DNA from: Actinostola sp. cb2023
Lineage: Eukaryota; Cnidaria; Anthozoa; Actiniaria; Actinostolidae
Length of the DNA: 64,000 nucleotides
Assembly (NCBI GenBank): GCA_033675265.1
Contig: JAUJYZ010000301.1
Span: forward strand, 124,001 to 188,000
Direction: 5' to 3'
Below the pieces are notes generated by a model. The model searched no databases, was not told the DNA's origin, and saw only the letters and a program-made list of their open reading frames with translations. Shown here piece by piece: positions 1-11,774 of this stretch; the stretch's first letter is position 1, and every line of letters starts with the position of its first letter. A program made the translations under genes and the position numbers.

Positions 1-167
1 CACTGCTTGGACGTAGGACGAAGAAGTGACTGAGATAGTGAGAACAAGTCTCATCCCAGTGTCCCTCACTGTCTGGAACTAGTTCGACATATCCATTATC
101 GATCTGATCAGCAATGATTCTAGAGTATGAATCTAACAAGCCAAGTTGAGCAAGCGATTCTTGACCT
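1..167 (-). pseudogene. BEL/Pao-like reverse transcriptase fragment (cut by window start)
   Basis: Reading the minus strand gives an uninterrupted frame of about 55 residues containing ADQIDNGYVELVPD followed by HYLSHFFVL. This resembles the segment just before the RT palm in BEL/Pao retrotransposons, where a YLPHHxV motif is usual. It lies directly downstream of gypsy RT sequence but in another frame and of another superfamily, so the junction near position 165 is a chimera of two retroelements. The rest would lie left of the window. Family assignment is from motif memory only and a divergent gypsy tail is the alternative. Confidence 0.45.
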
Positions 168-1182
168 GTTGAAGTCTGTAACTCTCTCGATTATCTGAGG
201 GTCCGTCTGGACTCCTCCTTCAGTCACAACAAGACTGAGGTACTTAGTCTCCTTCTGTAAGATGTTGCATTTTAACTTGCGGTTTTAACTTCAGACCTGC
301 AGATTCCAGACTCTTGAACACTTTCTCAAGTCTCGTTAAATGTTCATGAAAAGAACTTGCGAAAACCATAATGTCGTCCAAATAGCACAGACAAATTTGG
401 AACTGTAGTCCTTTGAGGATTAGTGTCACAAGTCTCTCAAATGTTCCAGGAGCGTTTGTTAATCCAAACGGCATAACATTCCATTCATAGAGTCCACTTG
501 CTGTTACGAATGCAGATTTCTCTTTAGTTACCGGGTCCATTGCTACCTGCCAGTATCCAGACGTCATGTCTAGTGTTGAACTAGAACATTTTGAACTAGC
601 AAGGCAATCCAGAGAGCCGTCAATCCTCGGGAGTGGGAACGCGTCTTTAACAGTCGCACCATCTACACAGAATCGTTGACTGCTGTTTGATTCCTCTATC
701 ATCCCCTCTTCTAGTAAAGTGGTTACTTGGCGTTCAATTTCTGCTTGCTTCCACGGCGCTGTTGTCCGAGGTCGTTGTCGAATGGACGAGGCATTTCCGG
801 TCTCAATTTGATGGTGAACTTGATTGCTTTTTCCTAAGTCGTTTTCAGAGAGAGAGAACACATGTTGATATTTTTTGAGTAATGTTATGACTTGTTGTCG
901 TTCCTCTTCATTCAGGTCTGTCGTACACCTCTTGACTAACTCAACCAATGGTTCGGGGAGGTTACACACTGTTTGCGTACCATGTTCTTGTTCTATCTCC
1001 TCTTCTTCGAAGTCTGACAATTGTAAGTCACGCACGCTATGTATTGGTTTGGCAATAGATACCGTAGTATTTGGTCCCAGGGTCTGAGGCTCATCAGATA
1101 AGTTAAGGATTCTAAACGGAACAGTATCAACAGCTTCAACATTCACTAATGTGCATGCAACACACAGTCCTTTATCTAACAA
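168..1182 (-). pseudogene. Ty3/gypsy reverse transcriptase, internally deleted
   Basis: This minus-strand ORF encodes the linker after protease and the RT palm of a Ty3/gypsy pol, the enzyme that copies the element RNA into DNA. Visible motifs are ATVKDAFPLPRID, LDMTSGYWQVAMDP, MPFGLTNAPGTFERLV and the catalytic YLDDIMVF. The region that normally reads SPVVLVKKKDG..RFCVDYRKLN is shortened to SSQRFCVDG, a loss of roughly 15-20 residues from the fingers. Past the annotated stop near 244 the thumb continues in another frame (EGGVQTDPQIIERV), so there is also a frameshift. No RNase H or integrase follows. It is an inactive relic; the protease and gag of the same element lie just upstream. Confidence 0.85.
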
Positions 1183-1192
1183 CTTAGCGGTG

Positions 1193-1815
1193 TTAGCTTG
1201 TTCTAAGAATAATCACTTCAGAATTTGGTGCAATCACTATCGAACGATTAACAACACACCTGCAGCTCAAAGGCTGGTTTTCATAGTCAACACAGTCTAT
1301 GTGTTCTCCATTAACAGCAAGTGTTCCTTGTACAATGTCAACAACTGCATTTACTTGGGAGAGAGCATCAATTCCCAAGATGGCTTCGTCAGCTATGTCT
1401 GCGTCAGTTGCATGAATTCTTAAAATCTGACTTCCAAGCTGTGCTGTTAATGTGGCTGAACCACATGTTCTGACTTCACGGCCGTCAGCAAGAAACATTT
1501 TAACACTATGGGTTTCATAGTCAGACAGTTCTGGGAGTCTTTCACTTGACAACATAGTTTTGGCTGCTCCAGTGTCCACTAACCAGTTTACGCAAACATT
1601 CTTAATAAATCCTTTAACATCAAGTCCATATAAACGTTGTGTTGTCGCACATACCTTTCCATACGTATCCTCTCTCTGCGCCCTTGCTCTGATTGACTTA
1701 GCTCTGATTGACCCAGGGCTTGTTGAAACGCCTTTTTCTCGTTTTCCTGCTGTTGTTTCCATGCAGTACAATCACTTCTTCGGTGTCCTTTTTCCTTGCA
1801 ATGCAAGCATTCGAT
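1193..1815 (-). pseudogene. Gypsy gag zinc knuckle and retropepsin
   Basis: The retropepsin of the gypsy element: a VNWLVDTGAAKTMLS active-site loop near residue 65 and the second half motif ILGID near residue 140, the usual spacing for a retroviral-type aspartic protease that acts as a dimer to process Gag-Pol. Just upstream in another frame is a CCHC zinc knuckle (CLHCKEKGHRRSDC, about 1772-1813) that would bind element RNA. The frame change between knuckle and protease could be a programmed shift, but the other lesions in this element make decay more likely. It ends 10 bp before the RT ORF, as expected for one gag-pol unit. Confidence 0.75.
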
Positions 1816-1829
1816 ATCACTGTTTTGCT

Positions 1830-2807
1830 GTCCAGCTCTGGGTCGATATTTCCTGTGCTGCCTCTCCGGTTTTGGGTTGTCTTGAACCCTTCCATCTGCT
1901 TGGGTACATTTCTTAAACTGATCAGTTGTTGAAAAGCTTGTTGTTGGGCTTCCTGCTGTTCTCTCTGTTCGCGTATTTGGCGGTGTAGCTCATCTAATTT
2001 CTTGAGTAATTGACTATTTTCCGGCTTGGCTGATCTAATCAATTTGTGAGGTGTTGATTACCGTTGACTCGTGTCCACTTGCCTGAACTCCTCCAGTTCA
2101 CACGTGGTTGCGAGCGCCTCATCTAACTTTGAGGTTTTTCTCTTTGTACTCGCATACGATCATCGCGGTCGGCGATCGCATCAATGAAATGTTGGACGGT
2201 AAACCGTTCTTGTGCTGTTGGTGCAAGATCTTGGTAGGCTAAGCTTGCCATGTTTCTGATATCTGCCGCCAAGGCCTTTAGGTTTTCGCCTTCTTGTTGT
2301 CTTCGGTTGGATAATCGAGCTTGATGCAATTCAACTTGTTTGAAATCGAGAAAAACGTGTTTCAAGTCAAGCGACTAATTTTGCATAATCATTACAATCT
2401 TCGTCAGACATTCCATGTAGTATTCTTTGTGCTTCGCCACGAAGAGCAGCGGACAAAAATACTGCTGATTCCTCTGAATTCCATCCATTGACGACTGAGC
2501 ATCTGTTAAAGTGCTTTAGATAATCTGTAAAGCTTCTACTGCCGTTGTAATCGGCGGGAAGCTTTACTGGCTTTGTAAATCGGCGTGGACTAGATTGTTT
2601 GTTTGTCGCGACGAGTGGCATGTTTACAACACATTTACTGTAAATCTGAGCTGAATCCGAGTCGTTTTTAAAAGGATTCCTCGATTGGATTGGCGTTGAG
2701 AACTCCTTGGCGTAATAACCTGTTGTACTCTGACCTTCAGGTGTTTCTCTAAAAGGATTTCTTGGAGATTTCGCTGTTTTAGGTGTCGAAAACATTGCGA
2801 AAGACAT
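1830..2807 (-). pseudogene. Gypsy gag capsid region, fragmented
   Basis: Three minus-strand reading frames (about 2367-2807, 2123-2365 and 1830-2042) follow one another and end at the zinc knuckle, which fits a Gag precursor broken by frameshifts. The first piece contains VKLPADYNGSRSFTDYLKHF and AVFLSAALRGEAQRILHGM, the pattern of the retrotransposon gag family (PF03732-like) with aromatic and Leu positions of the capsid. The second contains LAYQDLAPTAQERFTVQHFIDAI. The third is a Gln-rich coiled-coil segment. It would assemble the particle around the RNA. The assigned start is the Met at 2807, which lies 28 bp downstream of a possible primer-binding region. Not functional as it stands. Confidence 0.65.
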
Positions 2808-2894
2808 CGCTGAGGCGAATTCATTGCCACCAGTGTAATGTTTATCTCCTTTATGTCAGAACATTGATCCTTCTCTTAGTGTATTGTAGTGTTA

Positions 2895-3345
2895 TTACAC
2901 GTTGATTCTTCCTTTAACATGCTTAGGCCAACTTGCTCGCCTTTTCTCACGAGCATCTCTCCACGTGTCTACTAAATAAACTAGACTGTCTGGGGGAGAG
3001 GTGCCTCGGATCATTACAAAATGTCTCGTTAACTTCGCCAATCGTGAATTCATCAAATTTCTTCCTAATTTTCGCCACACTCTTTCGCTCATTGTTGCTA
3101 GCGAAAGGCAGACCATTAAATATTTTCAGGGCATCTGGGCCAATGCAATATAAAAACAATGCTACCTTGGCTTGCTCTGTGAGGTTGATAATGAATCTGT
3201 AATTCTCGCAAATCTGTTTGTAGGATTTCCAGTTGTTGGCAATGCTGCCAGTGACTTGAAGATGAAGAGGTGGCGTTATCCCTTGCATCATTGTGGTTTG
3301 TAGCGTTTTTTGAGTCAATTTTTGAGTCAATGTACTTGTCATCAT
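2895..3345 (-). pseudogene. Second, unrelated gag-like fragment
   Basis: The 5' part of a different retroelement gag: LQVTGSIANNWKSYKQICENYR, VALFLYCIGPDALKIFNGL and KIRKKFDEFTIGEVNETF match the opening of the gag found in many cnidarian and sponge gypsy-like elements, where a long unit continues to a CCHC knuckle. Here the frame is lost after about 130 residues. It abuts a short stretch (2835-2901) that begins TGTAAT and ends ATTACA. Both gag relics face the same way, so one element may have inserted beside or into another. No knuckle or protease of this second element is present in the window. Confidence 0.55.
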
Positions 3346-3966
3346 GCAACTATCAGGGCACTATACTTTTTAGTTTTCGTCGTAGGTTCAGAATACTGCC
3401 ATGTTATAATACCTCAGGACTGCCACAGATGTGTCTCTAGAATCAACTTCTTTAAAAACCTAAGACTTACACAAGACTGACATATGATCTATGCTTATTC
3501 CTATTACTAATTATTTTACAGTCTCTTGATTGGTTAGATAGTGTGACATGACATATTGTAACAACAATTAAGATAATTTTGAATTTAGCTGAATTTACTG
3601 AAGTTTATCGGTCTAGCCATTTAATCTGGGTAAAAGCTAGTGGAGGTCTTGAAGTTTGGAAAATAAAGTACATATAATAGAAGTGTGAAAAAGTAATAAA
3701 TAGTTATTACTAATAAGTCAATGTGTTGGACTATTCAGTACAGTACATACAGTACATTGGTTTGCGATTTTGTACAATTTAGTACAAATTGGATTTTGCA
3801 TACTGATGTATTGTTTGCTATCTGGTGGTAACATGTATCACTAGCTATTTACTTTTGTTGAGATGGTCAGTAGTTTTGAGCACTCAAATTTATTTTGTGA
3901 AAATGCAGTCAAAGTATTAATTACCACTGGTAAATAATATTAACAGATAATAAATACACAAATTAC
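3346..3966. other. AT-rich stretch without recognisable gene
   Basis: No long reading frame, no terminal repeats that I can pair, and no RNA gene seen. A short run of overlapping GTACAGTACAT-type repeats is at about 3737-3765. Confidence 0.6.
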
Positions 3967-4529
3967 CTAAAGATCAGTCCTGCTTTGATTTACTTGTATG
4001 GTCCATAGGGCTGTATTGTCCATGAAGTTCGTCCTTGTAGTGTTGTGATACCTGTGTTGTGGCAATGTAGGTTTTGGGTTACCTGTGTTAGGTGACCGAT
4101 GGCAGCCTTTAAAGAGCACATGAACAACGGTCATTGTGATCTGGTTTAATCCGACACCAAGACACAACATCCCAATCAAATGCAAGAACGCACCACCCAA
4201 CAAACTGTGATGGTTTGAATCAATAAATAATAATAATAGTGCCTTAACGCTGGCATTCCGAATTCTAGTATATATATTTTTCTGTAGAAAAGATTTTGAC
4301 ATTCATGAATTTATCGTTGTCTTACATACAGATCGATTCACTTGATAATTTAGGTCCTCTATCAAGGGTTGAGATTACTTTATTACTTATTTTTTTAATC
4401 ATTAATTTCGTCTTTTCTCTGATATACTAAAGCAATAATTATTCACCTCTGGCTCAGTGATTATCGATGAATATTCACCAAGACGAAGTCGAGGAGAAAC
4501 ACAGTGCACAAAACTATATTCAAGTCTAA

Positions 4530-5320
4530 AATTAATGCTTCTGCAGCGAGCGAGCCTGAAGCGAGCAATCAAGTCAGCTCTCTAATCGACATATATAAAC
4601 AATATATAAGGGTCTTTTGGGGTTTTGCTTGCAAAACGCAAGGAATTGTGGTTAACGGCAAGTTCAAAGGTGCAAGGCAGGCTGGTTCATGCGCAAAGTG
4701 AAATATCTCAATGCACAGAAACCACAATGCAAGGCTTCGCATGCACGTGTATGACCTTTCTCCCCAGAGGCAAATTTCGATGACAATTGATCCTTTCAGT
4801 TAATATAGAAATAATAAGTAAAAGCAAGAACGTTTATTATATACTTATTTTTACGATGAAAGGTGTTGACATTGTAAATATCATTTCGGATTTTTGTAAA
4901 GAAATCCGCTAATTATTCTCAAAACTTAAACAATCACAGTTATCCATTCCCACGCCTGAAATGAACAAGAACATGTGAACACCTTACTCTGATTGGTTAT
5001 TGTCAAATCGGCTCCTGGGTTCCTGTCAAGATTGGAACATTAAATTTGTTTTTCGAAATTATTCGATCTTGTTGTAAATTTTAAAAACGGCCTTGACATA
5101 ACAAGAGGACGTTTGGAGAATGTATAACGAAGAAAACCCAATAGACATTCATTTACAGAATTTGACTGAAACAATTACTTTTGGACTACAGAATTGTTGT
5201 CCATCTTTGATGACATGCTTCTCATAACAATGCATTTCAGTACTTTTGCATTATGTCCACATTTCCGGCATAACGTTTTGTGTGGCAGCATTCACTTCCA
5301 TAAAGGTAGACTAGTACTAA
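4530..5320 (-). repeat. Dispersed repeat A, copy 1 (Helitron-associated)
   Basis: Begins GCAGCGAGCGAGCCTGAAGC near 4541 and is collinear with 13516-15862: shared blocks include the CGACATATATAAACAATATA segment, the CAATCACAGTTATCCA segment and the TTTGCATTATGTCCACA segment. Copy 1 lacks the TTAA element and the 83-bp insertion present in copy 2, so it serves as the empty-site reference. The right end runs into the RPA-like zinc-ribbon fragment, which suggests that both copies are the downstream part of the same Helitron gene on the minus strand. Confidence 0.75.
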
Positions 5321-5761
5321 TAGTATATGACTGTTAGTTAGATTAAAGATTCCCTGATGGAGATAATCAATAACTACCCCTGTGTTGGCTATGTAGTACT
5401 TGTTTGATATCATGGCCATGTACTGATTTGTCATATGTGCTAGTCTTTTTAAGAACATTGCTGAGCACGATGTGCACTCGAGGGTCTTGCTGTTGGTGAA
5501 TGGCTCTGGGTCAATGCTGTTCTTACACAGCATGCACTTGAAAGTGCATTTGAAATCTGGATTGAAGACTGGGCCTGGATTGTTGTATTCATTGAAGCAA
5601 TGTTGGGCTTCGGTAGAGACTGCGGCTTGAGTTTTATTTCCATTGCTTTGGTGATGGGTGAAGCTACAACATTTTGTAGATGCAGTACGCCCCCATCTTT
5701 GAAGTTTTGTCTCGCCACAGTACCAGTACAATGTGGCCTGTGTTGTCTGACAGGTAAACAT
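5237..5761 (-). pseudogene. RPA-like zinc-ribbon fragment (Helitron cargo type)
   Basis: The central part of this ORF has a CxxC-x17-CxxC ribbon (KCMLCKNSIDPEPF then LECTSCSAMFLKR), the arrangement of the C-terminal single-strand-binding domain of replication protein A and of the RPA-like proteins carried by animal Helitrons. The ribbon would stabilise an OB fold binding the transposon single strand. The N-terminal and upstream OB domains are absent. The 3' end of the ORF matches 15760-15860, placed downstream of an RPA-like OB exon in the second copy. Assignment rests on the ribbon and context; the flanking residues are not diagnostic. Confidence 0.45.
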
Positions 5762-5817
5762 CCCTCTTCAACTTGTTGTCAGGGTACTCAAGCATGTTAA
5801 GGCCTGACTCCAACATG

Positions 5818-6146
5818 ACAACGAGGCAAATTCTATTTTATTTCGCTGTTGTCTTCTGTTTTGTTGAAACTCCACCAAGCTCATCGCTGGGAAACTAATG
5901 TTCATTAAGGAGTTAGTTTGGAAAATAGGTCACGTGACTTGATTATTCAATCAGATTGAAGTAAATATCTCTTTAATGCTTATCAGTGACCCAGTGATGA
6001 GGGCATATTTTCATACATTGAAACAAAATCTGTATAACTACATCTGTCCATGCATTATCCATTGTGGAGTTAATTAACTCTGCAAAGTTTGGTGGAGTTT
6101 CAACAAAACTGAAGACAACAGCAAACGAAAATAGTATTTGTACGTT
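5818..6146. repeat. Small fold-back (inverted repeat) element
   Basis: About 60 bp around 5818-5882 (containing GTTGTCTTCTGTTTTGTTGA) is inverted at 6086-6146 (TCAACAAAACTGAAGACAAC) with a few mismatches and roughly 200 bp between the arms. No coding capacity. Target duplication not resolved. Confidence 0.6.
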
Positions 6147-6164
6147 TTCAAGTTTAAGTCAGGC

Positions 6165-6215
6165 CGATTTTGAATAATTCGCATACAGAATGTTTATGCG
6201 AATTATTCAAAATCG
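6165..6215. repeat. Perfect 21-bp inverted repeat with 9-base loop
   Basis: Arm 6165-6185 (ends TTCGCATA) is the exact reverse complement of 6195-6215 (begins TATGCGAA); the spacer is CAGAATGTT. No mismatch in 21 bp. It could be a cruciform or the tip of a miniature element. Confidence 0.8.
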
Positions 6216-6538
6216 CTCTGATCAAAAAATTTGAATTCTGTCTCAGTTACTTTGCCTGAGTATGTGGTTTATCATGTATATAGTCGCTTGTCTAGAGCTC
6301 ATCGAATTCTTGAGATTGCTTGCAGACAGGTGATTATGAAAAAAATTGTTTGCAGAGACAACAAAGAAAAAGAAAATCTTTGTCTGGACAAATGTTTGCT
6401 AAATCCCCCCCCCCCCCTCCAAATAATAATGGTCCGTCCCAGGAGCCCTGTCCGTCCCTAAGACTAAAAAGAGTGGAGAGAGAGGTTGATAAAATTAGAA
6501 ATTTCAAATTTATATTTATTAAGGTGGTTCCCGCATAA

Positions 6539-7032
6539 TGAATGACCGGTTTGCCGTATTTTTTAACTTGGATTTTATTGTGCTTAACACAAATACTAAT
6601 TCAACTATTCTGCCTTTGGACGGTGTATTCAAAATTATCATTGTAAGCCGTGTTTGTGAATGCCAGCCGATATTCAAACTACACTCTTTTCACTAAAACT
6701 GCTGCAAAGCGTTTTTCCCTTGTACGATTTTTTTTAAACTTCGTGAATGGCCTTTTGAGGTCCATAGTGATGTTCTGACGAGGTAAGAAGGAAATTGATC
6801 GAGCCGCAATCACGTAACAACCGAAAGGTCCAAATTTTGACAACAAAAATATGAACTGGTGATTTCGGCTCGATCAATTTTCTTCTGGATAGCCCATTTT
6901 AACGTGAGGAGCGTAGTCAGGGTGTTGAGGATCTGCGTTCGGAGCGCCTTTGAATGATATTTTGAAGCTGAGAGTTCGTATTTCCTTCGCATTAGGCTGG
7001 CAAAATATTTAGTAAACTTAAACTAAAGTCCT
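6539..7032. other. No gene seen
   Basis: Low-coding sequence. A short inverted pair GAAATTGATCGAGCCG (about 6790) and CGGCTCGATCAATTTT (about 6868) surrounds 6790-6883, possibly a small MITE-like structure. Confidence 0.4.
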
Positions 7033-7260
7033 TACCAGTTAAAAAGTGAGCTTTACAAACTCGTTCATCGTCTCGCGGTATCCAAGGTTTCTTTGGATTG
7101 TCGTAGTTTGAGCATCTTATGTTATTCAACCACTTATACAGTCTTTCTTTGTCTTTTTCCGACGGAATCTGCACTCAAACGTGCCGTGCAGCCAATGACA
7201 CAGCAGGAATGCACCATTGCTGCACAGAAAAGACGAGAAAATCCACGAGACGGTAGCTTT
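7033..7260 (-). pseudogene. THAP domain fragment with frameshift
   Basis: The minus strand reads MVHSCCVIGCTARL, then after a frame change IPSEKDKERLYKWLNNI and WIPRDDERVCKAHF. This is the C2CH zinc module of THAP proteins (C-x-GC, an invariant Trp, C-x2-HF), which binds DNA and occurs in P-element, Kolobok and ISL2EU transposases and their domesticated relatives. The sequence GGTAAGG follows directly after HFLTG and would be a good splice donor, so this may be a first exon. No downstream transposase domain is recognisable. The frameshift lies near 7175. It may be a transposon relic or a decayed host THAP gene. Confidence 0.6.
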
Positions 7261-7389
7261 GTTTCAATGAAACTATGCAACATCATACTGACACAATTTG
7301 CTTTCTGACCCTCAGCCCCATCATGCATTGCGAGCATATGTAAACAATGACGTCGGCTGATTTCATGTAACCGATGTTTAACATGCAAA

Positions 7390-9364
7390 TGAGGAAAATG
7401 AGGAAAATAGCATGCTAATGAGTTCCAATTGTTTACGTGGCAATGCAGTTATGCGCGTGTTTCTCACAAATAAAACTAGTTTTGGACATTTGATGTTTAA
7501 AATATTTATTCTCAAACAGTTAACTAGAACATGAACATATAATTATGTAGAACTGATTTTTACGCTGTATCGTCAATTCTTTAATAGTGGTCTTCTTGAG
7601 CTGAGTTTGGACATCGGCTATCAGCTTTAGAACACATCTGCATGTGAGTCGCTTGCACTTCTCGTGCCACCTCCTTGTCAGTCTTCTTTTTCTTGTTAGA
7701 TGTAGTATTATTCTCTTCTCCTCTGTCGTCGCTATCTGAGGAAGCAACAAATTCGTTACATAGCTTGTATCACATCTTTCTTTGTGATGGCGTTTCCTTG
7801 TTCGCATATCGCATTTGCTTCTTTTGTATTTCAGATTGCGCTTGTGCATATATAGGCTTCGAGGTCGAGGTGTATGGCGAGGGTGTAGCCGCAGCTTTTT
7901 AAATAATGGTTATAATGCGACATGTGATCCTCTCTTGTGTTTAATCATGAGCTGTAGGATACATTGAATTTGTGTTCGAGGGTCAATCGGTAGATCGTAG
8001 TTAAAACAATATATAAACGACAATGAGAGTTTACCGTTAGTTTTATTATTATTATTGTCATTTGTCAATTGCATTTCTGTTCTCAAAGCCTCGAAACTCC
8101 AATACTGAAATAGATGCTGTTAATAAATACTTGAAACTCGTTCGAATAACATACGTACCGTGTGTGCTTTGTACTGACTCGTATTCAAAACATCAAGGCC
8201 CAGTTCTTTACCTAGCCATTCACAGGCTTGGTTCCTAAGCGCTCTTACTCCTTAGTCCCCAAAATCGCTCCTTCGAGCGTTATTTTGAACCATAATTTCG
8301 TTATGTTTACATTACAAGTAGAGTGGGGTGAGATAATTTCCATTTATTTTCCGTCTTCGAGCGAGAAAAAACCCAAATGATACATAAACCAACTAAAGAT
8401 GTCCTAACTTTCGGTTGAGGGGCTAAATCTTCTGGTTTTGATCATGCGAATAATTTTTAAGCGGTTTGGGGAAGAGAAAGAGAGAGGAAGGAAAGAAAGG
8501 AAGCCCGTCCTGCTCTGCCGCAGACTCTCTCTGAGGTAACACATTTTTCTTTTCTTTCCGATTTAGTTGCCTGACCTCTCTCTGAGGATTTGCACCACAG
8601 GTAACCCATTTTTCTTTCCTTTCCTTTCTGAGTTAGTTGCCTACGGGAGGAGGCTAAAAGGCACCGCTGTTTCGTTATGGAATGTGTGCAAATAGCGCGA
8701 TTTGAATGTGTGCAAATATATTTTGAATTGAAAGATCCAGACCACACTGAAGTTGAAATATCATTGCCGCTCTAGCTAAGACAATATAGTCTAGTTGATC
8801 TTGCAGAGTTTTCATATTTCCCAGTTGACCCTCTACTATTCGCCATCTTGTCAAGCAGTTTCCCACAAATGAACGAAAAATAGCATGCACGTGCAAAAAG
8901 GAATGCAGACTAAAAGGCGTCATAGGAGTCATAGGCGTTTGAATGTGTGATAGTCATGTTTTTCTAAAGCAAAAACTCACTTCGGTGAAATCCTTTATAA
9001 AGAGAAAGCATTTGTTGATAATTTATCTTGGGTTTTGATGCAGAGGAGGTTGGTTTACGATAAAGGAAATATTCCTCTTAACACAACTGTTTTATTTATG
9101 AAATTAACAAGCAACAATAACATTTGATGTATTACATGTAGGTTATTATCTGTAAGGATGGATTTATACTAAAGGAGTTACTCGATTATTACAGCTGTAA
9201 CCGGCTTTTTTCAAGATGTAGTTCAGTGGCACCTGGTATAATCATGGGACCAGGTGACTGCAATCGCATTGTCGTTTATTTTAAACTTCTCATTCAGAGC
9301 GCTGTTTATGAATTTAGGCGTACAAACTGAATAATTTCCCAAAGGGTGTAATTAACTACCGTAC
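7390..9364. other. About 2 kb without a supported gene
   Basis: Only short open frames without recognisable domains. An imperfect tandem duplication of about 60 bp is at 8520-8645 (unit contains CATTTTTCTTTTCTTTCC, pyrimidine rich). About 9180-9260 is weakly similar to 13230-13330, the 3' part of the RPA-like fragment, and may be a degraded copy. Confidence 0.5.
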
Positions 9365-9596
9365 TACCTTATTCGTACTTAATTTCGCGAAATTAAAGCC
9401 TCGCGAAAAAAAAGGCTCGCAGACTTTAAACACTCGAAATATATTACCCAGACAAAAAATACATATCGAAACCATTTAATCAACATGAACAATATACGTT
9501 ATTTAATACGAAATTGCTTTTTAAAACGATTTATTCAACAACATAATACTACCAGACTTGAGTTTCTAAATGTGGTTGTCTCTGACTTGAAATGCT

Positions 9597-9641
9597 GAAC
9601 ATGGACGTTTCGGTTTCGTTACTAAAACCTTCGTCAGCATG
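9597..9641 (-). ncRNA. Hammerhead-ribozyme-like motif (left arm)
   Basis: Minus strand: CATG, CTGACGA core, a GGTTT...AAACC stem II with an 8-base loop, GAAA, then CGTC and CATG. CATG/CATG can close stem I and ACGT is self-complementary, which suits the short stem III of Penelope-type hammerheads that work as dimers. One extra A sits between the core and stem II, which weakens the call. Confidence 0.45.
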
Positions 9642-11732
9642 AGGACTGTGGTAATGAAGTCCAAATATAGGTAGTGTTATTTTTAATTGAATACCGGCTA
9701 AAAGTCTTGTATATGTTAGGCACGTGGATATGTTCATCGATGGAATTTGAGTTCTTAAAGTGCCTATAACCTCCAGTTTGATGTCAATTTTAATAAAAAG
9801 TACTTGATTTTATAAGATGTTCTGCGAAAAAGATTTTCGATTCTGAGCAATCCTTGATTTGTTATGAATTTTTGAAATATTTATTTTGAGGTCCCACTTG
9901 TCTTTTTGAAGACTGGGTCGAGTGACGTCTACTAGGGAACCACTCGAAAGCGGCTTCCAATTTCACATATGTATACTAGGAATTTTATCCAAAGAACAAG
10001 GACTTTTGCTTCTGAATTTCGAGCATTGAACGACAGAAAAACGATTAGGATCCCTTGAAAAGTAATCCATATCCTTATAATGGCTACTACAGAGCAATTA
10101 CGAGTATAAAATATAGTCTTTACGGCCTGCATTATGAACGTGAAACTCAGGTCGGTGAAGTATGTTTACACCCCGCGGGTTCACTATCCAGTACTGAAGT
10201 CATCGATCAAAAGCAAGAATAATCATGGAAAACAGTCTGGGAAAACAGATAACACGAAGACAATATGTTGTATGAGCAATACAAGTGTCCATGATACAAG
10301 AAAACTAACACATCGGACATATTCATCGTATATTCATCATATCGACGTACGGTACGTACAGCTATGCATGTATACATGCATGTACATATGACTCTATATT
10401 TATGTGAAGTCCCGTTTGGGTCGAATTCCGTACATGAAACTGTTTTACCTCTACTATATTTCTAAGGGTAACTGAGGATAATTTTTATAATTTCTTGTGT
10501 ACAATCACTTTTTGCACATTTATTTGCCGTATGTCCGCCGAGTAAACAATAACAATTTTATAATAGTCCAAGTCGGTATTTGGGTCTATTACGTTGTTAG
10601 TCTCCCTCGCAGCCGTATTTAGTGTCTGCCTGAGAAAGTATTTTTCAATAAATTCTATACCCGGTCTATAACAAAAGAACAATTATTACTCTTCTTTTTT
10701 GTTTCAGATAAACCCACTGAGTATGTCGGTAATAAATAACGATGTCAGATAATCCACATACAACAATGCTGAATGCTAGCTATTGGGATCGAATACAATA
10801 TTGTAGATTGAAATACACCTTGTATGCGTACAGTAACAATTTAATTGTGCGTATTTCGGTGATATAAACCTCACTCCCATGCAGTGTTGATATGCAACCT
10901 TTATAGGTATAAACATAAAATATGTATTAGATAAAAAGCTTGAGCTTTTATTACGGTTCGGCACAAATCCCACCGTTATCGAGTTTAGGTCTCAGCGGCA
11001 GTGATTTCGCCGTCCTTTAGATGATCGGTCATCGCCTGAGATAGGAATAAATGAAGACCAATACCTTCTTGAAGGTTTGGGTAATTGTTACATCCATAAA
11101 CCATGCATCTAGTTGACTTTTTTACAAGCGATCAATCTAATTTTTGAAGTCCTGTAGCTAGCGTTGTGCCAAAGGGATTCACCCGGCCATCATTTGCATT
11201 AATAATAATATGTTCAGCCGTATATATAGGGCTCAAAATGTAGCTTATTATTGACAGTAAGATTATAGAATACTGTGTACTGCTCTATGCCGCAATTAAA
11301 TTCAATATGGGCTCCTGATAGACCTGAATAAAGTGAAATCTCTCAGAAGTTCTAGTGATTTTGGGATACGTTCGGTTGTTGTTGTCCCTACTGGACGTCA
11401 CAACCGAGCTCGGCCCAGTCTCCCAACATTGATCCCGGGTCTGCAACCGCTCGGAAAAAGCCGTTTTTAACTACTTTCAAAAATTCATAACAAATCAAGG
11501 ATTGCTCGGAATCGAAAATCGTTTTCGCAGAACATCTTATAAAATCAAGTACTTTTTATTGAAATTGACATCAAAATGGGGGTTATAGGCACTTTAACAG
11601 AGTGCCAAGCCTCTAAAAATAGTCGTCTAGACCATTGTTGGCATCGGTCTACGATTCGAGTGTTCTCAATATCAAATCCGGTATTCAAGAAGCATAACAC
11701 TACCTATATTTGGACTCCATTACCACAGTCCT

Positions 11733-11774
11733 TGTGCTGACGAAGGTTTTAGTAACGAAACCGAAACGTCCATG
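11733..11774 (+). ncRNA. Hammerhead-ribozyme-like motif (right arm)
   Basis: Same core as 9597-9641 on the opposite strand: CTGACGA at 11737-11743, GGTTT/AAACC stem II, GAAACGTC at 11763-11770 and CATG after it. Stem I is TGTG/CATG here, with two wobble pairs. Confidence 0.45.

Noticed and set aside
2835..2901. Complete LTR of the gypsy element (TGT...ACA)
   Set aside because: Only about 66 bp and its ends are inverted to each other; too short for an LTR and no second copy in the window.
6403..6420. Poly-C run as a telomere-like or recombination signal
   Set aside because: Simple homopolymer with no repeat unit.
8457..8747. 96-codon ORF
   Set aside because: Created by low-complexity purine/pyrimidine tandem sequence.
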